This document shows, piece after piece, positions 8,375 through 14,663 of a DNA stretch of 32,378 bases. A model generated the notes under the pieces. That model saw only the letters and a list, made by a program, of their open reading frames with translations. It made no database searches and was not told where the DNA came from. Both the position numbers and the translations under genes were made by a program. Within the stretch, counting starts at the first letter, position 1. Each line of letters opens with the position of its first letter. The DNA is from an uncultured Armatimonadota bacterium (GTDB lineage: Bacteria > Armatimonadota > Fimbriimonadia > Fimbriimonadales > Fimbriimonadaceae), in assembly GCA_903899015.1 (NCBI GenBank), contig CAIUHP010000027.1, forward strand, positions 1 to 32,378, written 5' to 3'.

Positions 8375-8680
8375 TCTCAGGTTTTAGCAGGTAATGGCTA
8401 GGGGAATGCGGAACTTGTCGACGAATTGAGGGACACAAGCTACCCCAGCAACTCTAGCCAACGACAGGCTTCGAAGCGAGCCAGATTAGAATTGCCCGTA
8501 ATCTTCATGTATACGCAACAAATCTATACTAATCCTTCTCGATATTCCAAAGGATGGTGAGTTTATTCACGATAAAGAATAGAAACTCCTTTAGAATTGA
8601 TTTACGCCATTTCGAACTATTCACCATTAAATCGTCTAGAATTTGGTTGTACAATAGGGTGCACCGACTCCTAACGATCT
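8375..8680. promoter_or_regulatory. AT-rich divergent intergenic region between GH127 and marR
   Basis: 306 bases without a credible gene; short open frames here are not coding-like. Candidate leftward promoter: TTGGAA (8550-8545), 16-base spacer, TATAGA (8528-8523), leaving a leader of about 140 bases before the GH127 gene. Candidate rightward promoter: TTAAAT (8627-8632), 17-base spacer, TACAAT (8650-8655), about 25 bases before the MarR start. TTAAATCGTCTAG (8627-8639) matches 11 of 13 bases of the dyad in the 14.6-kb promoter read on its other strand; this could be chance in AT-rich DNA. Both promoters are inferred from weak consensus matches. Confidence 0.35.
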
Positions 8681-9139
8681 ATGAGACCCAGTCGAGAGCC
8701 CAGCGTTCAAGCTTACGTTTTGCTTGTTCGATCTGCGGAAACTTTGCATTCAAATGTTAGCCGAGGCCTTGTTGCTGAGGGTCTGACGGATAGCCAATTC
8801 AGTGCCATGGTCTCTCTTAGGCTCAACGGCAAATTAGCGCAACGCGATATTGCGAAGTACATCCTGAAAACAGGCGGAAGCACGACTTCCATGTTGGATA
8901 ACCTTGAGAAGCTCGGGCTTGTAGCGCGAGACCGAGACACCGAGGATCGTCGGATCATTTACGTTAGTCTGACTCCCAAAGGAGTCGACCTTTTTGACCG
9001 AATCTATCCTAACCAACTGCTCCGTATACAGGAGGCAATGGGCGACCTGACCGATGCCGAATACCAACAACTCATTGGCCTTCTGCAACGGATCACCCCT
9101 GAACATAAAGTGTCTTCCGACTCAGATTGCGAAAACTAA
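8681..9139 (+). CDS. MarR-family transcriptional regulator
   Basis: 152 residues, normal MarR length. A dimerisation helix (QAYVLLVRSAETLHSNVSRG) is followed by LTDSQFSAMVSLRLNGKLAQRDIAKYI, the recognition helix region GGSTTSMLDNLEKLGLVAR, the wing signature DTEDRRIIYVSLTPKG, and a C-terminal helix pair. MarR proteins bind DNA as dimers and are usually released by small aromatic ligands or oxidation. The ATG at 8681 gives the full fold but has no clear ribosome site, and the inferred promoter leaves a very short leader. The gene is divergent from GH127. Its stop interlocks with the stop of the halogenase-like gene (4-base convergent overlap), so either neighbour or its own promoter could be the target. 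Confidence 0.88.
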   Translation: MRPSREPSVQAYVLLVRSAETLHSNVSRGLVAEGLTDSQFSAMVSLRLNGKLAQRDIAKYILKTGGSTTSMLDNLEKLGLVARDRDTEDRRIIYVSLTPKGVDLFDRIYPNQLLRIQEAMGDLTDAEYQQLIGLLQRITPEHKVSSDSDCEN

Positions 9140-10884
9140 TCTGATTTCAGAATCCAAGAAACATCTCGGTTCTCGTGCATGATCCGCTCATAGTCCACTT
9201 CAAAGCGAGGCCAACCTTTATATCCGGGGCGCGTTTCTGCGATCACCCAGCCGTCTAGGACTAGGGCTTCCATTGTTTCCACTACCAATCGAGGAAGCCG
9301 AATTCGATCTTCCTGACTCATATCGTGTTGAGTTCGGAACAAGTCTGCGGCACCAATAATCTGCTCGGCTGTTCGCTCTTGAGCGAGTCCATGGGTAAGA
9401 AAGCCGCACACGCCAAGCAGAGGCAACGACTTCCCATTCCGAACATAGCATTCATGTCGGTGGATTCGACCGCCGTAGTAGTTCGCTGCCCATTCCTTGG
9501 TCGCACCTTCCAAATCCAATCGAAAATGGGTTTTGCCAAAGATCTTGTAGTCAACATTCTCGTCGCAGAACGACGCGGTTATGTTTTTAGTGACATATAG
9601 AGCGAACCCTGCAATGTCCGTACTAGACGTACTGTTGTCGATGAATCCACCCGTGCCCAACCAACGCCAAGCTTCGTCAGAAGACAGATTGAGCCCTGAA
9701 TCACTGGAAATCTCACGAGCATAATCCTTGAGGTCACTGAACTGCCCATTTTGGGTGTACCAGAAATCAGCGAAGCGAATATGCTGGCTAATCTGACGGC
9801 GATTGCCGTCGGAATACTGGGCTTTCAGCCATTTGGCACCGATCTCGCCTTTCTCGATTTCAATGATTGTGTAGGCCAGATCACGAGCCCCTTTATGGGC
9901 GAGCGTGAGACCAGCGGCCAAAATTGGGTCGGCAAATCCGGCTGCCTCCCCACATAAAAACCAGTTCCCCCCTGCGAGTCGGGATGCCAAGAACGACCAA
10001 TCTTTCGTTGACTTCAGATTGCCTTCTGCCTGCGCATTTCGAAGGAGGTGACTGACGATCTTGTCGCCTTGGAGCGACTTCTCGTAAAGTTCTGCGGGCC
10101 GAAGCGACTGGTCCTTATAGTAGGAAGCAGGCACGATAAGCCCAACACTGGTGCGATCATTTCCTAGGGGGATATACCAAATCCAGCCATATCCCAAACT
10201 GAGAACTTGAACTCGAGTTCCCTCAATGCCAACGTTAACCGCCCACTCGGCGCCCTTCCAGTAGTCCCAGATGGCAATGTTCTTCAGATTCGTAGGCTGT
10301 TCGACTTCGACTCCAAATACCTTTCTCAAGATCCCGGAGTAGCCAGTGCAATCGATGAAGTATCGGGCTCGAACTTCTGATTCGCCGTCGGGCCCGTTCA
10401 CAAGGATGGAAGTTACGGAATCATCCTGCTTCTCGACTTTGACGACTTCCGATTCTTCAAAAACGATGCATCCCATGGATGCGGCATGGTCAAGGAGGAT
10501 CTCATCGTAAACGGCTCGATCCACTTGAAAAGCCGTTTCCATGCGCTGCCCAGCGTATGTGCCAGGACGCTCGGTCGGTTCGAATTTGCCACGGGATAGA
10601 AATTCAAAATCCCAAAGCTGGTCGCTGCGTCCCCAGCGATAAGTAGCGCCGATTTTGATGGGAAATCCGGCTGCTTCTACTTTTTCCCAGGCTCCCATTT
10701 CGGCGAGGATGCTAGAGATAAAGGGGAGTTGGCTTTCTCCAACATGATCGCGTGGGAAACGTTCCTTTTCGAAAATATGAACGGTAAGGCTTGGATCATA
10801 TTTTCGGAGTAGCGCACCAACCGTCGATCCGGCTGGTCCACCGCCAATAATGGCGACATCGGTGTGAATTTGGCGATCAGCCAT
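9136..10884 (-). CDS. flavin-dependent halogenase-like FAD oxidoreductase
   Basis: 582 residues, cytoplasmic. The FAD-binding GGGPAGS lies at residues 14-20, the second FAD block FLCGEAAGFADPILAAGLTL near 310. The tryptophan-halogenase signature WxWxIP is present as WIWYIP (W234, W236). K77 in FPIKIGATYRWG lies where phenolic/pyrrole-type halogenases such as CmlS carry the lysine that forms the halogenating species; that alignment is by eye and memory. These features favour a flavin-dependent halogenase over a geranylgeranyl reductase or plain hydroxylase. No flavin reductase or biosynthetic gene cluster is nearby, so the substrate is unknown and another monooxygenase role remains possible. 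The C-terminal ~150 residues (HECYVRNGKSLPLLGVCGFL onward) look like an added domain I cannot name. It lies downstream of the pseudopilin and lipoprotein genes on the same strand. Confidence 0.82.
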   Translation of the reverse strand: MADRQIHTDVAIIGGGPAGSTVGALLRKYDPSLTVHIFEKERFPRDHVGESQLPFISSILAEMGAWEKVEAAGFPIKIGATYRWGRSDQLWDFEFLSRGKFEPTERPGTYAGQRMETAFQVDRAVYDEILLDHAASMGCIVFEESEVVKVEKQDDSVTSILVNGPDGESEVRARYFIDCTGYSGILRKVFGVEVEQPTNLKNIAIWDYWKGAEWAVNVGIEGTRVQVLSLGYGWIWYIPLGNDRTSVGLIVPASYYKDQSLRPAELYEKSLQGDKIVSHLLRNAQAEGNLKSTKDWSFLASRLAGGNWFLCGEAAGFADPILAAGLTLAHKGARDLAYTIIEIEKGEIGAKWLKAQYSDGNRRQISQHIRFADFWYTQNGQFSDLKDYAREISSDSGLNLSSDEAWRWLGTGGFIDNSTSSTDIAGFALYVTKNITASFCDENVDYKIFGKTHFRLDLEGATKEWAANYYGGRIHRHECYVRNGKSLPLLGVCGFLTHGLAQERTAEQIIGAADLFRTQHDMSQEDRIRLPRLVVETMEALVLDGWVIAETRPGYKGWPRFEVDYERIMHENRDVSWILKSD

Positions 10885-10898
10885 GGTTCATTTTAGCC

Positions 10899-10944
10899 AC
10901 CCGCGATCGCTAGATGCCGGTTGAGGCACATAGGTATCGCGGGT
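10899..10944 (-). promoter_or_regulatory. branched hairpin in the leader of the halogenase-like gene
   Basis: ACCCGCGAT (10899-10907) pairs perfectly with ATCGCGGGT (10936-10944), and inside the loop TGCC (10915-10918) pairs with GGCA (10925-10928). On the minus strand it lies between the lipoprotein stop and the halogenase start. No T tract follows, so a simple intrinsic terminator is unlikely; it may be a partial terminator, a processing site or a leader structure. Confidence 0.35.
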
Positions 10945-10955
10945 TACTTGTCCTC

Positions 10956-11168
10956 TCAGCGAGCAGCGCCCTCGGCGCCCTTCGAATCTCCGGCCGGTTT
11001 GATTCCCCCGAGAGGAGATTTGGGCGGGCCGGATTGCTTATATGGACTCTTTGGTGGGCGGACCTGCGAGCTAATACTGGAAACTTCAGAATCACCTGAG
11101 CATCCATAAACCGCTCCGATCACAGCCACCGAAGCTGTCACTAACAACCAACGATTCATTCGCTTCAT
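10956..11168 (-). CDS. small lipoprotein with PPKSP repeats
   Basis: 70 residues. A lipoprotein signal (KRMNRWLLVTASVAVIGAVYGC) ends in the lipobox VYGC. The mature part is a short disordered chain with two PPKSP copies and a Gly/Lys/Pro-rich end. I chose ATG 11168 because AGGA lies five bases upstream; this AGGA overlaps the pseudopilin stop, seven bases away, so the two genes are almost certainly co-translated. Nothing identifies a biochemical function. It may be a partner or surface tether for the pseudopilin, inferred only from adjacency. ATG 11174 or 11159 are alternatives; longer frames upstream lie inside the pseudopilin gene and are not credible. Confidence 0.65.
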   Translation of the reverse strand: MKRMNRWLLVTASVAVIGAVYGCSGDSEVSSISSQVRPPKSPYKQSGPPKSPLGGIKPAGDSKGAEGAAR

Positions 11169-11175
11169 GAACATC

Positions 11176-12081
11176 CTAGTTGTTGACGGGCCAACCCTGA
11201 AGATAGAAACCCCAGAACTTGCTGGCGTTCGAACCTTCATAGAAGGTTGTATTCGACCCACCAATTCCAGAATCGTAGTAACAAAGGCTTCCGCTTGGGT
11301 CTTCGTAGAATTTATCTCGCTTAAAGCCCTTTGAGTGACCGTCAGCATATGCAGCGGGCAGACTATTTCCATGAGCTAAGAAAGCACCATAGACCGGAGG
11401 CCATCCATCTGATGTCGCCGAATTAGCAAAGCTACCCACACAGGAGTTGTACCAAGGATCGACATCAACCATTGGGTCGGCGAGGGAAGCACTAAATGTT
11501 GCTACACCTTGCATTGGACCAACAACCGGAATGAAAAGACCTAGTTCGGCAGGATAGTCAACCGCAGTAACGGATCTCGGCGCGATATTGCCAGCCGCAC
11601 CATCCCAAACGTTCAATGCGATATTGTTTGGCAGAATCGTTTCCTCTTTCGACCAGTCGCCCCAAGTTCCCGTGAGCGCACCGTTGACCGGATCAGGCAC
11701 CATTGGAGTTTTGAGCGAAGATGGCTTCGGATTCACCGCTTGCCAGAAAATATCCACGCTCTTGGTATAAGGGAACGTCATCTGCAAAATGCCGACGTAC
11801 TGGTTGGCCGAATACCATGGCTGAGCAGGATCTGCTGGGTGAAGAGTCTGGATAGTCATTGGCCAGACATCGTCGGAATCAGTGGCATAAATTTGAATTC
11901 CAAGAGCAAGCTGCTTGGTATTCGAGATATCGACCGACACCTTCGCCGCGCGCTTTGCTTGCGCAAAGACGGGGAACAGAATGGCCGCAAGTATGGCGAT
12001 GATGGCAATGACAACAAGCAATTCAATGAGCGTGAATCCTCTTGCTTTCAACTTTGATGGAGAGGCATGGCAGTTATTCAT
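11176..12081 (-). CDS. type II secretion/type IV pilus-like pseudopilin (DUF1559-type)
   Basis: 301 residues. A class III signal is cleaved after G15 by prepilin peptidase; mature F16 and E20 are in place ([18 protein letters not shown]), followed by [20 protein letters not shown], a form I associate with Armatimonadota. The globular part includes [17 protein letters not shown] and, near the end, [16 protein letters not shown], like the 'DGHVK' segment of DUF1559 pseudopilins. AGGA lies seven bases before the ATG. A 27-base palindrome lies 54 bases upstream of the start. The gene follows the GH146-like gene and precedes the small lipoprotein. No pilus or secretion machinery is present, so it probably works with machinery encoded elsewhere. 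A role in sugar or polysaccharide handling is suggested only by location. Confidence 0.88.
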   Translation of the reverse strand: MNNCHASPSKLKARGFTLIELLVVIAIIAILAAILFPVFAQAKRAAKVSVDISNTKQLALGIQIYATDSDDVWPMTIQTLHPADPAQPWYSANQYVGILQMTFPYTKSVDIFWQAVNPKPSSLKTPMVPDPVNGALTGTWGDWSKEETILPNNIALNVWDGAAGNIAPRSVTAVDYPAELGLFIPVVGPMQGVATFSASLADPMVDVDPWYNSCVGSFANSATSDGWPPVYGAFLAHGNSLPAAYADGHSKGFKRDKFYEDPSGSLCYYDSGIGGSNTTFYEGSNASKFWGFYLQGWPVNN

Positions 12082-12134
12082 AGTTCGATCCTAATCTAAA
12101 CGAGATCAAAGACAAGTCGTAAGACAGAAAACAG

Positions 12135-12161
12135 TTTGATATTATATTATATGATATCAAA
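12135..12161. promoter_or_regulatory. near-perfect 27-base palindrome before the pseudopilin gene
   Basis: Arms TTTGATAT (12135-12142) and ATATCAAA (12154-12161) are perfect, and the interior also pairs except for T12143/G12153, around a central T at 12148: 12 of 13 pairs match. The minus strand of the dyad holds two overlapping TATAAT hexamers, but I see no matching -35 box at normal spacing. The AT-only stem and lack of a T tract argue against a terminator. Best read as an operator overlapping a -10 region. Confidence 0.5.
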
Positions 12162-12201
12162 GCAAAATACGAGGGAATATTCTCGGATCGTTCCCATAGA
12201 T

Positions 12202-14541
12202 TCATTTGGCTCGTCGAACAGTCGTAGCGCCCGCAATGATCGGACCAGCATTGTTCGCACTAGGTTCAATTCGAACGCGAATCGTGGACTTCTGTGAAGT
12301 GATTTCAGCCGGCAAGGAATAAATCACTTCGTAGAAGCGATTTTGTGGTCGCGACTGAAGTGTCTCCGATGCCACTTTTATCTTATCCGCAAAAATCCCA
12401 AAGTCGGTACGAGACCGCTCATTTCCCCAGTATGTGACCACCAAGTCAACAGGTTCCTTCGGGTCCACTTTCAAATCGAATTCGAACCAACCACCTGGGA
12501 GAGGCTGACGCGTTCCACGGTCATTCTGAGTTCGCACGTCGTTTCGCTCCGAAGACAAGTGATGGTCTCGCTCAGGCTGCATCTCGCCAATCATGATTGA
12601 GTCAATCGTGCGGGCCTCGATATCTTTGCGATGGGATTCTTCGGCACGATATTCGGCTTCCTTGGCGTCCCACTGAGAAGTCGTGAACCGATCAAAATAG
12701 ACCCCATACCGTTCATGGGTCATGCTGTAGAAGGGCGCAAACGTTAAGTCTGCGGGTTTAGCCGCATTGACGGATTGAAACGCTAACGGCTTGCCTGGAA
12801 TTGGCTTGAGCCAGTTATTAAGAGGACGATCATTGGGTACGAGAACGGGTGTGCGGTACACGGCCGACTGTGAAACTTGCTTTGCTCGGCGATCTGATCC
12901 AGGCCCCATATCGGCAGCCAAAACGATCGGGCCATAGAGAAGCGCTACCTTATTGATATCATCAGGTGTAGTCTCCTCATGCAAACTCATCGGTAATGAG
13001 AATTCCAATCGATCGCCCTTTCGCCACTTCCGCTTGATCGAAACATAAGTCGAAGGTGTCGACGACTTAGCGATGGCTTTACCGTTTACGGAATAAGTGA
13101 TTGGACCACGCGCCCATCCGGGATGGCGTAGGCGCATATCAAAGTCGCGATTGCCATCCAGAATCGTAATCGTCACTCGATTTCCATTCGGGAAAGATGT
13201 CTCCTGGCGCAGACTCGTTTTAGCCTCCTTCCAGTGGAGTTCGGTCGGCATGAACAAGTTCACCCAAAGTGTTGAACCGCCTCCATGAAAGTAGGTTGTA
13301 TCGCCATGCTTTGTGTGATTTTCCATTCCCGAACCGTGGCAACAGGTGAAATCATAAAACGGGTTGCTGTAGCGTCGAAACGAGTTCGTTGCCAACGGAA
13401 CGAAATAAGTAACCATGCCGCTTTCCGGATCCTGCGAGGCAAGGATATGGTTGTAATAAGCTCGCTCGTAGAAGTCCATCTCTTTGGCGTCAGGATGCCA
13501 CTCGAAGAGATGTCGAGTCAGTTTCAGCATGTTGTACGTGTTGCACGTTTCGCACGTATTGGTCGTTAACTTGTCGGCAAGTTTGTCTGGTGTTCCCAGA
13601 TATTCTCCGTTGCTATTCCCACCCATCACATAGGTGTGGTGGTTAACAACAGCATCCCAAAAGAACTCTGCAGTCTTCCGATCTTTTTCTTCTCCGGTGA
13701 CTTCATAAAGTCGGGCAAGGCCAATGATTTTGGGAATCTGGGTATTCGAATGCTTTCCGGCAAGGTTGTCCACTCCCCGAGAAAGCGGTTCGAGCACGCG
13801 GTTATCGTAGAACTTTTGGGCCAACTCCAAATCTCGAGCGTTCTTGGTACGAACGTAGAGTTCGGTCAACGAATCGTTCATTCCGCCATATTCGGTGCCG
13901 AGCATCTTTTGCCATTGATCCGGTGTCAGATCCTTTGTCTCATCGTAAGCCCAATCCGCAAATTTCTGAGCGACCTGCAATGCCTTTGGGCTCGAGCACA
14001 TCGAATTTACGTCAAGCAACCCCGCCAGAACCTTGTGATGAACATACCAAGGCGACCACATGCCATTCAGGTCAAATCCGCCGCTCCTCATCTTGCCTGC
14101 TTTGACATCTGCCCAAATGGCATCAAGCTTCTTCCTATTGAAACCGTCGTTGAAATTAAACGCCGACAAGAAGCCATCGGGCCTAGCCTGTTGGCACTCC
14201 GCTAAGCCGTCTACGATTGCGTCAACTTTGGCTTTGAATCGCTTGTCACCATAGTGGGAATACTCTTGTGCGCATGCTGACAAATAGTGTCCGAGTGAGT
14301 GACCCGCTAACCCACCCGTTTCCCAGCCGCCATAAATCTCGCCCTTGGATGGAAGTCCACTATTGATCCGGAAACCAGCAAGCAATCGATTTGTATCGAC
14401 GGTAAGTAAATACTTCTCGGTTGCACGATGTGCGGTTTCAAATGGACCACCCAAAAGTCGAACATCGGACAAGTCAAACGGTTGGGCAACGATCTTTGGA
14501 GCAGGCATGAAGGCCGCGAGTGCAAGAAGGGTTGATGTCAT
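12202..14541 (-). CDS. secreted GH146-like beta-L-arabinofuranosidase
   Basis: 779 residues with a short leader (STLLALAAFMPAPKIVAQ). The catalytic barrel begins FDLSDVRLLGGPFETAHRAT and contains IYGGWETGGLAGHSLGHYLS and EYGGMNDSLTELYVRT. Zinc/nucleophile residues are E331 and C333 in TCETCNTYNM and C400-C401 in FTCCHGSGMENH. A beta region (RKGDRLEFSLPMSLHEE, VALLYGPIVLAADMG) corresponds to DUF4986, and the last ~150 residues (DSIMIGEMQPERDHHLSSE, GGWFEFDLKV, FGIFADKIKV) to DUF6805. This set is typical of the GH146/GH127 clan, and the enzyme should release beta-L-arabinofuranose from arabinan or arabinosylated glycans. AAGAGA lies about ten bases before the ATG. Divergent from the DUF5695-like gene with a shared promoter region. 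It differs in architecture from the GH127 gene at 6053, so the two may act on different linkages. Confidence 0.9.
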   Translation of the reverse strand: MTSTLLALAAFMPAPKIVAQPFDLSDVRLLGGPFETAHRATEKYLLTVDTNRLLAGFRINSGLPSKGEIYGGWETGGLAGHSLGHYLSACAQEYSHYGDKRFKAKVDAIVDGLAECQQARPDGFLSAFNFNDGFNRKKLDAIWADVKAGKMRSGGFDLNGMWSPWYVHHKVLAGLLDVNSMCSSPKALQVAQKFADWAYDETKDLTPDQWQKMLGTEYGGMNDSLTELYVRTKNARDLELAQKFYDNRVLEPLSRGVDNLAGKHSNTQIPKIIGLARLYEVTGEEKDRKTAEFFWDAVVNHHTYVMGGNSNGEYLGTPDKLADKLTTNTCETCNTYNMLKLTRHLFEWHPDAKEMDFYERAYYNHILASQDPESGMVTYFVPLATNSFRRYSNPFYDFTCCHGSGMENHTKHGDTTYFHGGGSTLWVNLFMPTELHWKEAKTSLRQETSFPNGNRVTITILDGNRDFDMRLRHPGWARGPITYSVNGKAIAKSSTPSTYVSIKRKWRKGDRLEFSLPMSLHEETTPDDINKVALLYGPIVLAADMGPGSDRRAKQVSQSAVYRTPVLVPNDRPLNNWLKPIPGKPLAFQSVNAAKPADLTFAPFYSMTHERYGVYFDRFTTSQWDAKEAEYRAEESHRKDIEARTIDSIMIGEMQPERDHHLSSERNDVRTQNDRGTRQPLPGGWFEFDLKVDPKEPVDLVVTYWGNERSRTDFGIFADKIKVASETLQSRPQNRFYEVIYSLPAEITSQKSTIRVRIEPSANNAGPIIAGATTVRRAK

Positions 14542-14621
14542 TGCGATTGATCTCTTTCAGCGTATGGTTGGAGGAGTTTCGAGGGAACGATTGCCTCGAA
14601 ACTCACCAAAAGGCTCGCTAT

Positions 14622-14649
14622 ACTATAATATTAAACGATTTAACGTCAA
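14622..14649. promoter_or_regulatory. divergent promoter with an internal dyad operator
   Basis: Minus strand: -35 TTGACG (14649-14644), 16-base spacer, -10 TATAGT (14627-14622), driving the GH146-like gene with a leader of about 75 bases. Plus strand: a perfect -10 TATAAT (14624-14629), without a clear -35, about 35 bases before the DUF5695-like start. The palindrome TTAAACGATTTAA (14631-14643) fills most of the minus-strand spacer and covers the expected plus-strand start site, so one bound repressor could silence both genes. The size and shape of the dyad suit a LacI- or GntR-type regulator. Confidence 0.55.
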
Positions 14650-14663
14650 TCGGTTTCCTTTGA

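Noticed and set aside
8554-8760. 68-codon open frame upstream of and overlapping marR
   Set aside because: It is AT-rich intergenic sequence running into another frame of marR; no motif or ribosome site.
10956-11372. 138-codon reading of the small lipoprotein
   Set aside because: The first ~68 codons lie inside the pseudopilin gene; the ribosome site and lipoprotein signal both point to ATG 11168.
12135-12161. Palindrome as a terminator of the GH146-like gene
   Set aside because: The stem is almost entirely AT and lacks a T tract, so it would be too weak; an operator is more likely.
13636-14205. 189-codon plus-strand open frame inside the GH146-like gene
   Set aside because: It is opposite the catalytic barrel of a well-supported enzyme and encodes nothing recognisable.
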